In this document: piece after piece, positions 14,203 through 21,645 of the stretch
Layout: each line of letters starts with the position of its first letter
How positions within the stretch are numbered: the first letter of the stretch is position 1
Assembly: GCA_018969935.1 (NCBI GenBank)
Contig: JAGWXJ010000017.1
Location: 1-21,645, forward strand
Reading direction: 5' to 3'
Origin: Alphaproteobacteria bacterium
Lineage (GTDB): Bacteria; Pseudomonadota; Alphaproteobacteria; Micavibrionales; UBA1664
DNA length: 21,645 nt
Notes under the pieces: generated by a model
The model's input: the letters and a program-made list of their open reading frames with translations, nothing else
Told to the model about the DNA's origin: nothing
Databases searched by the model: none
Position numbers and translations under genes: made by a program

Positions 14203-15561
14203 TTACATGCCCCGCTTGAAGCCAAGCGTGTATTGCGCGGGGCGGTCAGCCGTTGAGATGCCTTCGGGTGCGGGTTCAAGGTCGAGCCCGCTTTGGGCCA
14301 GAATACCCATGAGCACCGCGCTATCGCCTGCAAATGCAAAATCGACATTGGCTTGCGAGGGGCTGATGGCACGAACATTGAGGGATGTAAGGCCCGGTAC
14401 GCGCGCAAGCGCCTGACGCATGGCCACCCACTGCTGGAGGCCCGAGAAACGGGCGAGCGTGCGGTACTGCCCGCCTTCAGGCTGGGCGGGCTGTATTGGC
14501 GCGCGGGTTTCAGGCGTCATGGACACGGGGGTTGATGCAACAGGCAAATCCAGACCCGGCATGACTTTGAGCGATGCCACGGATTTTGCGACCGCTTCCT
14601 TGAGAGCGGCTTCATCACCAGCGGCACCTTCAAGGCCGAAGCGGCCCATGGGAATGGGAACGCCATTCTGGAACTGGTAGAGCGATATGAGTACGCCACC
14701 AGCCGATTGTTCGGCCAGTGCCAGTACCGCCTGCGTTGCGCCGTAGCGTTTCATGAGGGCTTCGACATTCCCGCGGCGGGAAAGCGGTTGAGGCGGTGCG
14801 TAATCGCGCATGTCTTCGACATCGCCGACAGGCAGCACGACAGGGAGTGTTTTATCGTTTTCCAAAGCGCCATTGCTTTCCCACGCTGCACGCCACGGGT
14901 TGTTTGGCCCCCAGAGCGTTTGGCGGCCGATGGGCCCGTACCACGGCAGTACGAGCACGACATCGGACTTTCGCGCCGATGGTGTTTCCTTGGGGGCCGA
15001 AGTTGGCACCACGCCCTTGCGGGAGGGCGAGTAGATATAGTTTTCGGCATCAGCTGCGGAGATAGCTGGCTGTGCTGACGTTGCAGCGGCGGTTGCCGAT
15101 GTTTGCGTTTGCGCATCCACTGGTTGCGCGCCCTGCGCGGTTTGATCCGTGGATTGTGTTTGAGGCACATCGGCAATCTGGATCGTGCGTTTGACAGCCG
15201 CAGGCGTGAAGCGGATATCGAGTGTGCCCGCGTAACGCTTGGTCGTCATTTTCTCCTGCACGATTTCAAAATCGCGCACGAGAGATGCGAGAACCTTGTC
15301 ATCGGGCATCACCAGATTGGGGCGCTGCTCAGCGCTCAGGATTTTATCGGCCATCATGCCGTAGGCTTTGCGGCGGGCCTCGGTAAATGCCTTTTTGCGG
15401 GCATCGAGGGCGGATGTACCGCTTACGTCCACCTGCACGCCTTTTACCGTGTAAACGCTGTCATCCTGCGCGTTTGCGGGGTGCGGCATAGCCATAAAAA
15501 AGCTTGCCAGAAAAATTATCGTTAACGGGGCCAAAAAAAAGCGATACAACATCGTGCGCAT
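14203..15561 (-). CDS. DUF2066 domain protein, secreted
   Basis: A 452-residue protein with a clear Sec signal peptide. A short basic start (MRTMLYR) precedes a hydrophobic core to about residue 24 and an ANA|QDD cleavage site near residue 31. The mature N-terminal half resembles DUF2066 (VDVSGTSALDARKKAFTEARRKAY, then FEIVQEKMTTKRYAGTLDIRFTPAAV), a domain of unknown function found beside the AI-2E permease and hdaA in this class. A low-complexity Gln/Thr/Ala linker lies at about 133-165. A second folded part starts near DVVLVLPWYGP. No catalytic motif is visible. Location is probably periplasmic. Two in-frame ATGs (15561, 15552) are possible, and neither has a strong ribosome binding site. 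It is the first gene of the operon and is divergent from purM. Confidence 0.85.
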   Translation of the reverse strand: MRTMLYRFFLAPLTIIFLASFFMAMPHPANAQDDSVYTVKGVQVDVSGTSALDARKKAFTEARRKAYGMMADKILSAEQRPNLVMPDDKVLASLVRDFEIVQEKMTTKRYAGTLDIRFTPAAVKRTIQIADVPQTQSTDQTAQGAQPVDAQTQTSATAAATSAQPAISAADAENYIYSPSRKGVVPTSAPKETPSARKSDVVLVLPWYGPIGRQTLWGPNNPWRAAWESNGALENDKTLPVVLPVGDVEDMRDYAPPQPLSRRGNVEALMKRYGATQAVLALAEQSAGGVLISLYQFQNGVPIPMGRFGLEGAAGDEAALKEAVAKSVASLKVMPGLDLPVASTPVSMTPETRAPIQPAQPEGGQYRTLARFSGLQQWVAMRQALARVPGLTSLNVRAISPSQANVDFAFAGDSAVLMGILAQSGLDLEPAPEGISTADRPAQYTLGFKRGM

Positions 15562-15591
15562 AACGGGTCAACAGTTTGTGGTTGTACCCCC

Positions 15592-15621
15592 TTTATAGAC
15601 CTTTGAAAGGATTGGCTTCAA
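15592..15621 (-). promoter_or_regulatory. candidate promoter of the DUF2066-permease-hdaA operon
   Basis: Read on the minus strand, TTGAAG (complement of 15616-15621) is followed after 18 nt by TATAAA (complement of 15592-15597, 5 of 6 matches to the -10). Transcription would begin about 25 nt before the DUF2066 ATG. It overlaps the purM ribosome binding region (GAAAGGA, 15605-15611), so activity of this promoter could interfere with purM expression. Confidence 0.45.
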
Positions 15622-15622
15622 C

Positions 15623-16696
15623 ATGAAAGGCAACGCTGGCGAAGCTTATAAACAGGCGGGCGTCGATGTCGACGCCGGCAACGCCCTTGTGGAGGCCATC
15701 AAGCCTGCCGCAGCATCATCGTCACGCCCCGGCGTTATGGCCGGTCTTGGCGGGTTTGGCGCGTTTTTTGACCCCAAGGCCGCGGGCTTCAAGGACCCCA
15801 TACTGGTTGCCACCACGGACGGTGTAGGCACGAAGCTGAAAATTGCGATTGATACGGGCATCCATAAAGGCATCGGGCAGGACCTGGTGGCCATGTGCGT
15901 GAACGACCTAGTGGTGCAGGGCGCCGAACCCCTGTTTTTCCTCGATTATTTTGCCACCGGCAAACTGGATGTGGCGCATGCAGCCACTGTGGTCAACGGT
16001 ATTGCCGCCGCTTGCCAAGCCGTCGGCTGTGCCCTGATTGGCGGCGAAACCGCCGAAATGCCCGGCATGTATGCCAAGGGTGATTATGATTTGGGCGGGT
16101 TTGCCGTGGGCGCCGTCGAGCGCGGGCAGCAGATTACGGGTGAAACCATCAAGGCGGGCGATGTTGTGCTTGGCCTTGCATCCAGCGGGGTGCATTCCAA
16201 CGGGTATTCCCTCGTGCGCAAGATTGTTGCTGATTCAGGTGTCGCGCTGGAAGCTCCCTGCCCGTGGGACAGCCAACGTACACTGGCTGATGTTTTGCTT
16301 GAGCCCACAAGGCTTTACGTACGCCCGCTTATCAATGCCATCAAGAACGGCGCCACCATTAAAGGGATGGCGCACATCACGGGTGGCGGTTTGCTTGAGA
16401 ATATCCCACGCGTACTGCCCAAAGGCCTTGGTGTACGCCTTGATGCCGGCAAGTGGCGCTTGCTGCCGGTATTCCAGTGGATGGCGAAGGTTGCCAAACT
16501 GACAGCGACCGACCTTGCCCGTACCTTCAATTGCGGGATCGGTATGGTGGTTATTGTTAACGCTGCCGATGCACAAACCATCGCTAAAACCTTGACGGAT
16601 ATGGGGGAAACCGTTTACGCAATCGGGACGGTCGAGGCTGCCTCGGGTGACGAGCGCGTGATTATCGACCACTGCGAAACCCATTGGAAAAACTAA
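15623..16696 (+). CDS. purM: phosphoribosylformylglycinamidine cyclo-ligase (AIR synthetase)
   Basis: A 357-residue enzyme of purine synthesis that closes FGAM to aminoimidazole ribotide using ATP. The N-terminal YKQAGVDVDAGN, the glycine-rich GLGGFGAFFD (41-50), ATTDGVGTKLKIA (63-75) and GGETAEMPGMY (140-150) are standard PurM blocks. ASSGVHSNGYSLVRK and HITGGGLLENIPRV follow in the second domain. Length is normal. Start ATG 15623 has GAAAGGA upstream (15605-15611) at a rather long 11-nt spacing. purN begins 3 nt after the stop. It is divergent from the DUF2066 operon with only 61 nt between the two start codons. Confidence 0.96.
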   Translation: MKGNAGEAYKQAGVDVDAGNALVEAIKPAAASSSRPGVMAGLGGFGAFFDPKAAGFKDPILVATTDGVGTKLKIAIDTGIHKGIGQDLVAMCVNDLVVQGAEPLFFLDYFATGKLDVAHAATVVNGIAAACQAVGCALIGGETAEMPGMYAKGDYDLGGFAVGAVERGQQITGETIKAGDVVLGLASSGVHSNGYSLVRKIVADSGVALEAPCPWDSQRTLADVLLEPTRLYVRPLINAIKNGATIKGMAHITGGGLLENIPRVLPKGLGVRLDAGKWRLLPVFQWMAKVAKLTATDLARTFNCGIGMVVIVNAADAQTIAKTLTDMGETVYAIGTVEAASGDERVIIDHCETHWKN

Positions 16697-16699
16697 GCC

Positions 16700-17509
16700 G
16701 TGTCGAAGCTCAAAGTTGCTGTTCTTATTTCCGGACGTGGTTCAAACCTCCAAGCCCTGATTGACGCTGCCAAGGCTGCGGATTTCCCTGCCGAGATTGC
16801 CGTCGTCATTTCCAATAACCCTGAAGCGCAGGGCCTAGCCCGCGCAGCCGAGGCGGGTATCCCCGCCATGATCTGCGACCACACCTATTTCAAAGGTGAC
16901 AAGGACGGGTTTGAGGACGCGCTTGCCAGTATTGTCGAACAAAGCGGCGCAGGCCTTGTATGCCTTGCCGGTTTCATGCGCATCCTGACCCCGCGTTTTC
17001 TTAATAAATTCAAGGACAAGGTCATCAACATCCATCCATCGCTTCTGCCTGCCTACAAGGGGCTTGATACCCACGAGCGCGTACTGGCGGCCGGCGAGAA
17101 GACCCACGGCTGTAGCGTCCATGTGGTGACGCCAGCCATGGACGAAGGCGCCGTTATTGCCCAAAAACAGGTGCCCGTGCTGGAAGGCGACACAGCCGAT
17201 ACGCTGGCGGCCCGCGTTTTGACGCAAGAGCACGTTTTATACCCTGAAACAGTTGCGGCTATTGCCCTCGGGCATGTGGTTATCCGCCAAGGACGGGTTG
17301 AAAGGGCCGGAAGCCTGAGGCATCATGAATCCGCCAAACGCGAATCGCACGAGACGACCATGCACCACGACCATCACGCCACCCCTGTAGCCGACGCCGA
17401 GGCCGTTGCCCGCGCACAGGCCATGTGGAATGTATTTACCAAGGCCACTGTCATTGCTGGAGGTGCAGTTGCCGTTTTGCTCATCCTACTTGCCGCGCTT
17501 GTCGCCTAG
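16700..17509 (+). CDS. purN: phosphoribosylglycinamide formyltransferase with an extra C-terminal membrane tail
   Basis: A 269-residue product from GTG 16700, 3 nt after purM. Residues 1 to about 203 are a complete PurN, which formylates GAR with 10-formyl-THF. ISGRGSNLQALI (10-21) binds phosphate, AGFMRIL (90-96) lies at the folate site, and the catalytic triad is N110 and H112 (in NIHPSLLPAYKG) with D148 (AMDEGAV). The frame does not stop at the usual PurN end. It continues through a charged Arg/His/Glu linker (about 204-220), a His-rich segment (MHHDHHA, 221-227), and one strongly hydrophobic helix (about 250-268) ending LLAALVA. Typical PurN has about 190-220 residues and is cytosolic. 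An internal ATG at 17360 could also give the 49-residue tail alone. Confidence 0.92.
   Translation: MSKLKVAVLISGRGSNLQALIDAAKAADFPAEIAVVISNNPEAQGLARAAEAGIPAMICDHTYFKGDKDGFEDALASIVEQSGAGLVCLAGFMRILTPRFLNKFKDKVINIHPSLLPAYKGLDTHERVLAAGEKTHGCSVHVVTPAMDEGAVIAQKQVPVLEGDTADTLAARVLTQEHVLYPETVAAIALGHVVIRQGRVERAGSLRHHESAKRESHETTMHHDHHATPVADAEAVARAQAMWNVFTKATVIAGGAVAVLLILLAALVA
17360..17509 (+). other. tail region resembling aa3-type cytochrome c oxidase subunit IV (in frame with purN)
   Basis: The last 49 codons of the purN frame, starting at an internal ATG, encode a His-rich head and then QAMWNVFTKATVIAGG and a single transmembrane helix. By eye this fits the short alphaproteobacterial aa3-oxidase subunit IV pattern: histidines at the start, Q-A-x-aromatic-x-x-F-x-K-x-A-T, then one helix. 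It may be a fused domain or a separately translated small protein. The possible ribosome binding site for the internal start (GAG at 17351-17353) is weak. Confidence 0.45.
17459..17463 (+). promoter_or_regulatory. ribosome binding site deciding a TTG start for the sensor kinase
   Basis: GGAGG at 17459-17463, followed by TGCAG and then TTG at 17469, has ideal spacing for initiation in the kinase frame. It lies within codons of the purN tail. No other in-frame start nearby (TTG 17406, 17490, 17499) has a comparable site. Confidence 0.55.
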
Positions 17510-20500
17510 GCAGGTCATAGCCCGCGTTTTTGCTTCCGTTCTCCTGCTTGCGACGCTTGCGGGTACGCAGCCTGCCAACGCCATTGGCGCACAGCCAGTT
17601 ACCGAAATCGTACTGACCGACAAGCAGACAAGTTACGATGTTGCGCCGTTCACGTATCACACACGCGATATTGGCGGAGAGCTTTCAGCCCGCGAGATTT
17701 TTTTAAGGCACCAGAACAAACTGCGCGGCGAACGCCTTTCGGGGCAGGCTATCAACCTTAGCTTCGACCTTGTGCCTCACTGGCTGATCTTCGATATCCG
17801 CAACGATAGCCACCGTAGCGACTGGGTGCTGGATTTTGGCCCCCTTGGCCTTGGGCGCACGGGTATGGCATCCGCCCTCATGATCCAGAACGGGCAACGC
17901 GGCACCCTGATTGTCGACGGGCAGCAACCGGGCACCTACGCCCCGCGCACCATGCCGCTGGAAATCCTGCCCGGACAGACGACGACCATCATCGTCCGCA
18001 TTACGCCGAGTGACCATGCGCCGTTTGTCATTGCACCGCGCATTGTGGAAGCCGCGTTTGTGACCGCGAATGCCGACCCGCTTTCGGATTCCCTTTTGCG
18101 CAATATGGATCTGTTCTTGATTGGCGGGTGCTTTATCTTCTTCATGGGCGGCATGATGTTACGCCGCGGCGTCGGGTTCTTCCCCCATGCGCTGTTTTTT
18201 GCCGCGATGGGATATTGGTACTGGCTTTCGGGCGGCAACATATTTGCAGCGATACCCGGTAGCGCCGATTTGCAGGGCATTGCCATGGCCGCCGGCGCCT
18301 TGCTTGCCGTTGCCGCCACGCAATCGGTTGTCATTTCACAAGAAGGGGATGCGGGCGATTCCATCATCCTTTACATCTGCGCGAGCGTTGCGCTTGTTTC
18401 CATCATCCTGTTCTCGTTCATTGCGCCCGAGGGCAGCGTCATGCGTGTGGGCGTCATCGGCATTGCTGCGGCGGTTTGCTACCTGACGGCCATCTTCAAA
18501 GCCATTACCGTGAAGCGCGAACTTAAATGGGCGGGCCTTGCCATGGGCCTTGCATGGATTGCCATGGCTTTCGGGCAGGGCCTTCCCTATCTCGTCATCC
18601 TGACCAATACCGTTGACCCGTTTTTTGTATCGGCACCGTGGCTGTTCATGCCGCTTGTGTGCGTACTGATGATGCTTTCCGGCGTAGCCTACATACGTGC
18701 CAGCAATACGTGGCTGGTACGTGAAGTGCTCCGCCAGGCCCAGCGCCAGCAAACGCAAAAGCAACTGAAGCAAAGCCGCGAGACCGCTGACCAAGCGCGC
18801 CTGCTGCGCGTGATCGAACGCGAGCGCGAAATCATGGAAGACCTGCGCGCCCGTGAGGCCGAGCGTACCGAGGAAATGCGCATCGCCAAGATCTCGGCTG
18901 ACGAAGCAAACCGCGCCAAATCAGCCTTCCTTGCCGTCGTGAGTCATGAAATCCGTACGCCGATGACCGGTATCATGGGCATGGTGCGCCTGATGCTGGA
19001 TACGCAGCTATCCCGCGAGCAGCGTGATTTTGCACAGACCATTCAGGACTCCGGCGATGCCATGCTGGCGTTACTGAACGATATTCTCGATTTCTCGAAA
19101 ATCGAGGGCGGCGGTATGGACCTTGAATCCATCGACTTCGACCTCCACCGCGTGGTGGCTAGCGTTGCCATGCTGATGAACGGCCATGCCGCGCACAAAG
19201 GCATATACCTGCAAACGGATATCGACCTTGATGCGCCGCGCTTCCTGAAAGGCGACCCGACACGCCTTCGCCAAGTGCTGCTTAACCTTGTCGGGAATGC
19301 AATCAAGTTCACGTTGCGCGGGGGTGTTACCATCCGCCTCAAGGCGGGTGACCCCACGCTTGCCACGGGCAAACACATCAATGACCTGCCTGTTTACTGT
19401 TCGGTTGAAGATACGGGTATCGGCATCTCGGACGAGGCGCAGAAAAACCTGTTCAACCCCTTCAGCCAAGCAGATTCCAGTATTGCCCGCAAATTCGGCG
19501 GTACGGGCCTTGGCCTTGCCATTTGCAAGCGCCTTATCGAGGCCATGGGCGGTGACATCAAGATCTCCAGCCTTGAGGGGCAAGGCACGACCTTCTATTT
19601 CACGTTGCTGCTGCCCGCAGGTGACCAGCAGGCCGCACAAGACGACAGCCGTGCCGGAGAAGGCGCAGGCGGTACGCATATCGCGCAGCAAATGGAATTG
19701 CTGGTTGTTGATGACAACGCCATCAACCGCAAGGTGATGGAAGGGCTTTTGGGCCGCGACGGGCACCGCATTACATCGGTATCCGGCGGACAGGATGCGC
19801 TTAAGGTGTTGCATGAACGCGCATTCGACCTTGTGTTCATGGATATCGAGATGCCGGAGATGAACGGCGTTGAAACCACGCAGCACATCCGCAATTCCAG
19901 CGATGCGCGCGTGGCCGCCACGCCTATCGTTGCCCTTACGGGTAATGTGGGTGACGAAGACCGCGCACGGTATCTGGCCGCCGGCATGCGCGACACCATT
20001 GCAAAACCCATCGACCCCGAGCGCCTGCGAGCCGTGCTGCTGGATTTTGGCAAGCCCAAAGCCGTTGCGCCTGCCGCCCCCGCCCTAGCCCCCAAGACCG
20101 TATCGTGGGAACTATCGGACGCTGAACTTGATGAAGACAGCTTCTCTGGCTCGGTCGAGTATGTTGCGCCTTCGCATGCCAGCCGTGACCCCGATGAGGA
20201 CCCGAGCGATGCCCTGCCTGTGCCCGAACACGAGCAACCTGCGCAAGCGGCTGCGCCCGCAATGGCCGTACCGGAACATCTGGATGGCAGCGCGCTATTG
20301 GACAAAGCCATTTTCGGATCTCTCAAGAACTCGCTTGGCGATGCACAGCTTAACGAGATGCTGGCAGGCGTGTTTGCACATAACCGTTCGGTACTGCCGA
20401 CACTGCAGACCGCTTTCAATGACGATGACACGGAAACGCTGCGCGGGTGTGCACACGAACTCAAGGGCATGAACAGCAACTTCGGCCTCAAGGCCATTGC

Positions 20501-20627
20501 CGATGTTGCTGCCGCCATTGAAAAGGGCTGCCGTTCAGGCGAGCTGACATACGACCAGATGGATGACCTTGTCATCACCCAGTTGCCCGAGGCGATTGCC
20601 AAGACCGAGCAGCTATTCCTGCAATAA
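17469..20627 (+). CDS. membrane hybrid sensor histidine kinase (7TMR-DISM type) with receiver and HPt domains
   Basis: About 1052 residues from TTG 17469, overlapping the purN tail by 41 nt. A signal peptide (residues 1-38, cut after ANA) leads to a periplasmic beta-rich domain (about 39-210) like 7TMR-DISMED2, then seven hydrophobic helices (about 215-410). A long coiled coil (about 415-485) connects to the kinase. H-box is SHEIRTP (H493), N-box is NLVGNAIKF (N610), G1 is DTGIGIS (648-654), and G2 is GGTGLGLAI (677-685). The receiver has acidic D748 and D749, phospho-acceptor D792 (FMDIEMPEMNG), T824 and K846. After an acidic, Pro/Ala-rich linker comes an HPt domain with H996 in AHELKGMNSNFG. 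All phosphorelay residues are present, so the His-Asp-His relay is complete, with output to a separate response regulator not in this window. The ligand is unknown, although DISMED2 domains often resemble carbohydrate-binding folds. Confidence 0.9.
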   Translation: MPFCSSYLPRLSPRQVIARVFASVLLLATLAGTQPANAIGAQPVTEIVLTDKQTSYDVAPFTYHTRDIGGELSAREIFLRHQNKLRGERLSGQAINLSFDLVPHWLIFDIRNDSHRSDWVLDFGPLGLGRTGMASALMIQNGQRGTLIVDGQQPGTYAPRTMPLEILPGQTTTIIVRITPSDHAPFVIAPRIVEAAFVTANADPLSDSLLRNMDLFLIGGCFIFFMGGMMLRRGVGFFPHALFFAAMGYWYWLSGGNIFAAIPGSADLQGIAMAAGALLAVAATQSVVISQEGDAGDSIILYICASVALVSIILFSFIAPEGSVMRVGVIGIAAAVCYLTAIFKAITVKRELKWAGLAMGLAWIAMAFGQGLPYLVILTNTVDPFFVSAPWLFMPLVCVLMMLSGVAYIRASNTWLVREVLRQAQRQQTQKQLKQSRETADQARLLRVIEREREIMEDLRAREAERTEEMRIAKISADEANRAKSAFLAVVSHEIRTPMTGIMGMVRLMLDTQLSREQRDFAQTIQDSGDAMLALLNDILDFSKIEGGGMDLESIDFDLHRVVASVAMLMNGHAAHKGIYLQTDIDLDAPRFLKGDPTRLRQVLLNLVGNAIKFTLRGGVTIRLKAGDPTLATGKHINDLPVYCSVEDTGIGISDEAQKNLFNPFSQADSSIARKFGGTGLGLAICKRLIEAMGGDIKISSLEGQGTTFYFTLLLPAGDQQAAQDDSRAGEGAGGTHIAQQMELLVVDDNAINRKVMEGLLGRDGHRITSVSGGQDALKVLHERAFDLVFMDIEMPEMNGVETTQHIRNSSDARVAATPIVALTGNVGDEDRARYLAAGMRDTIAKPIDPERLRAVLLDFGKPKAVAPAAPALAPKTVSWELSDAELDEDSFSGSVEYVAPSHASRDPDEDPSDALPVPEHEQPAQAAAPAMAVPEHLDGSALLDKAIFGSLKNSLGDAQLNEMLAGVFAHNRSVLPTLQTAFNDDDTETLRGCAHELKGMNSNFGLKAIADVAAAIEKGCRSGELTYDQMDDLVITQLPEAIAKTEQLFLQ

Positions 20628-20638
20628 AAACCGCACAT

Positions 20639-20665
20639 AAAAAAACCGCCTGTGGGGGCGGGCGG
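20639..20665 (-). terminator. intrinsic terminator of the minus-strand 20688 gene
   Basis: On the minus strand CCGCC pairs with GGCGG (complement of 20646-20650), directly followed by seven T (complement of the A-run 20639-20645). Two overlapping choices of left arm exist (20657-20661 or 20661-20665). It lies about 25 nt past the stop codon of the minus-strand gene. The convergent kinase gene ends just before it and could use the same stem, but without a T-run. Confidence 0.75.
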
Positions 20666-20687
20666 ACGGAAGGAATTTTGTGGGGCT

Positions 20688-21083
20688 TTAAGCTACTACT
20701 GTTTCGCGGCTGCCGCTTCGAATGCTTTGGCGGAAGGCACAGAGATGACGATGCCATGCGGCCAGAATAGCGGGCGTGCCCTTTTTGTATGTGACCATCA
20801 CACACATTTTGACTGCGCTGTTGCGTTCGATGCCATCGTTGTTTGCGATTTGTGTTTCAACGAGCTGGACATCCATTTCAAGGTCATGGGCCTTGATGGC
20901 ACGTACCGTGCCGCCACGCTGGAAAGAAACAGTCAGGCCGCAAAGCATGGAATGGTAGCAACCCTCGGCCATACCTGCGCTGGAATACACGCGGTTGCCT
21001 TCACGGCGCACGAGGTCAGCCATCTCGAGGACGGTATGTGCTTCAGACCATTCAGGTTGCATGTTTATCATGTGTGACATCAT
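20688..21083 (-). CDS. small hypothetical protein
   Basis: A 131-residue product if ATG 21083 is used, or 130 from the adjacent ATG 21080. The reading frame stays open to 21206, but the extra 41 residues run back into the preceding gene and look non-coding. The protein contains an Asp/Glu/Arg-rich helix (EMADLVRREGNRVYSSAGMAEGCYHSM) and several beta-like segments (GLTVSFQRGGTVRAIKAHDLEMDVQLV). It has three cysteines and no signal peptide or membrane helix. No family is recognised. It ends at a convincing terminator, so it is probably the last gene of its transcript. It follows the hydrolase gene by 73 nt that hold a bulged hairpin. Confidence 0.6.
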   Translation of the reverse strand: MMSHMINMQPEWSEAHTVLEMADLVRREGNRVYSSAGMAEGCYHSMLCGLTVSFQRGGTVRAIKAHDLEMDVQLVETQIANNDGIERNSAVKMCVMVTYKKGTPAILAAWHRHLCAFRQSIRSGSRETVVA

Positions 21084-21092
21084 TCCAGTTTC

Positions 21093-21118
21093 GCCCTGAT
21101 TTAAGGCAAAAATCGGGC
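21093..21118 (-). promoter_or_regulatory. bulged hairpin just upstream of the 20688-21083 gene
   Basis: On the minus strand GCCCGATTT, a 7-nt loop, then AAATC(A)GGGC give nine base pairs with one bulged base. It ends 9 nt before the ATG at 21083. Its closeness to the start suggests a translation-control or RNA-processing element in the intercistronic space rather than a terminator, because no T-run follows. Confidence 0.3.
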
Positions 21119-21156
21119 AGAATGCCAGTTTTATCAAGCGGTTAAGCTTTTCCCAA

Positions 21157-21645
21157 TTAGGCGGCTTCGGCGAGCAGCAATTCCGCCATTTTTGCCGGGT
21201 CCACAATTTTACCTGCTTGCGCGAGGTTCATGTGGTCATGCATCGCTTCCACCAATTCGCCGATTCGGCTCTTGAAGAAGTGGTTGGCGCCACCAACCAT
21301 GCGGTGGTCGATCTTGATACCTTTTTGCGTGCGCAGTTTATCAACCAGTTTCTGGATCTGGACAGGCGGCACCATATTGTCGTTGTCGCCGTTGATAATC
21401 AGGCCGGAAGTGGGGCACGGGGCCAAGAAGCTGAAGTCGTAGACGTTGGCTGGCGGAACTGCCGAAATAAAGCCGCGGATTTCAGGACGGCGCATCAGAA
21501 GCTGCATGCCGATCCATGCACCAAAAGCAAAACCGCCTACCCACACATACGGGGCGTTGGGGTTGAGTGCCTGCATCCAGTCAAGTGCGGCTGCCGCATC
21601 GGAAAGTTCGCCTTCCCCTTTGTCATGAGCACCCTGGCTTTTACC
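21157..21645 (-). CDS. alpha/beta-hydrolase-fold protein, N-terminus outside the window, nucleophile Ser replaced by Ala
   Basis: 162 residues of the C-terminal part are seen; the frame is open to the window edge and starts GKSQGAHDKGEGELSDAAAAL. The fold is recognisable as the small alpha/beta hydrolase group (COG2945-like) from GFAFGAWIGMQLLMRRPEI, the PANVYDFSFLAPCP segment, the acid-loop INGDNDNMVPP, and the catalytic-His segment GGANHFF. In relatives the elbow reads GFSFGA with the nucleophile Ser; here it is GFAFGA, codon GCT. The Asp and His of the triad are present. Classical hydrolase activity is therefore doubtful, and the protein may bind rather than cut, unless the base is an error. 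Stop TAA at 21157-21159 (complement). Confidence 0.8.
   Translation of the reverse strand, partial: GKSQGAHDKGEGELSDAAAALDWMQALNPNAPYVWVGGFAFGAWIGMQLLMRRPEIRGFISAVPPANVYDFSFLAPCPTSGLIINGDNDNMVPPVQIQKLVDKLRTQKGIKIDHRMVGGANHFFKSRIGELVEAMHDHMNLAQAGKIVDPAKMAELLLAEAA

Noticed and set aside
17406..17468. Sensor kinase start at TTG 17406
   Set aside because: No ribosome binding site there, and the added residues would spoil the signal peptide; TTG 17469 with GGAGG is better.
19595..20638. 347-aa minus-strand frame under the histidine kinase
   Set aside because: Serine-rich low-complexity translation opposite the receiver and HPt codons; it is an antisense shadow in GC-rich DNA.

Overview
The window looks like a chromosomal segment of an alphaproteobacterium. 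The clearest sign is the block HdaA-like ATPase, AI-2E family permease and DUF2066 secreted protein on the minus strand, divergent from purM-purN. That arrangement is familiar in this class. The aspartyl-tRNA synthetase also carries the 'RDHGG' signature of the non-discriminating, GatCAB-dependent type. No tRNA or rRNA gene, insertion sequence, CRISPR array or prophage gene was seen. Placement below class level is not possible from this sequence alone.

Layout. 1-534: the end of an unrecognised gene and a small hypothetical gene. 613-5775 (+): a lipid block with two tandem paralogous PlsC-type acyltransferase-like proteins of about 400 aa, an acyl-CoA ligase, and a helical hypothetical protein that starts 2 nt after the ligase. 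5779-8414 (-): aspS, with a hypothetical gene coupled to it by a TAATG overlap. 8567-10088 (+): a small GTG-start hypothetical gene and ribonuclease D. 10271-12486 (+): a HAD-type sugar-phosphatase-like protein followed by glucokinase, behind a leader with a dyad over the likely -10 region. 12496-15561 (-): DUF2066, permease and hdaA, tightly packed. 15623-20627 (+): purM, purN and a large membrane hybrid histidine kinase. 20688-21645 (-): a small hypothetical gene ending at a clear intrinsic terminator, and the 3' part of an alpha/beta-hydrolase-fold gene that runs off the window.

How genes work together. The ligase would activate fatty acids to acyl-CoA, and the two LPLAT-like proteins could use acyl donors for lipid or other acylation. 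PurM and PurN are two steps of purine synthesis. HdaA would switch off DnaA at the sliding clamp. The HAD phosphatase and glucokinase suggest release of a free sugar and its phosphorylation.

The most unusual points are these. PurN runs in frame into a histidine-rich, single-membrane-span tail that resembles aa3-type cytochrome c oxidase subunit IV, and the sensor kinase start lies inside that tail. The alpha/beta hydrolase has alanine at its nucleophile position. An inverted repeat frames the ribosome binding site of the first acyltransferase, and another frames the -10 region of the phosphatase-glucokinase pair. This is mostly a housekeeping region; no convincing new defence or mobile system was found.
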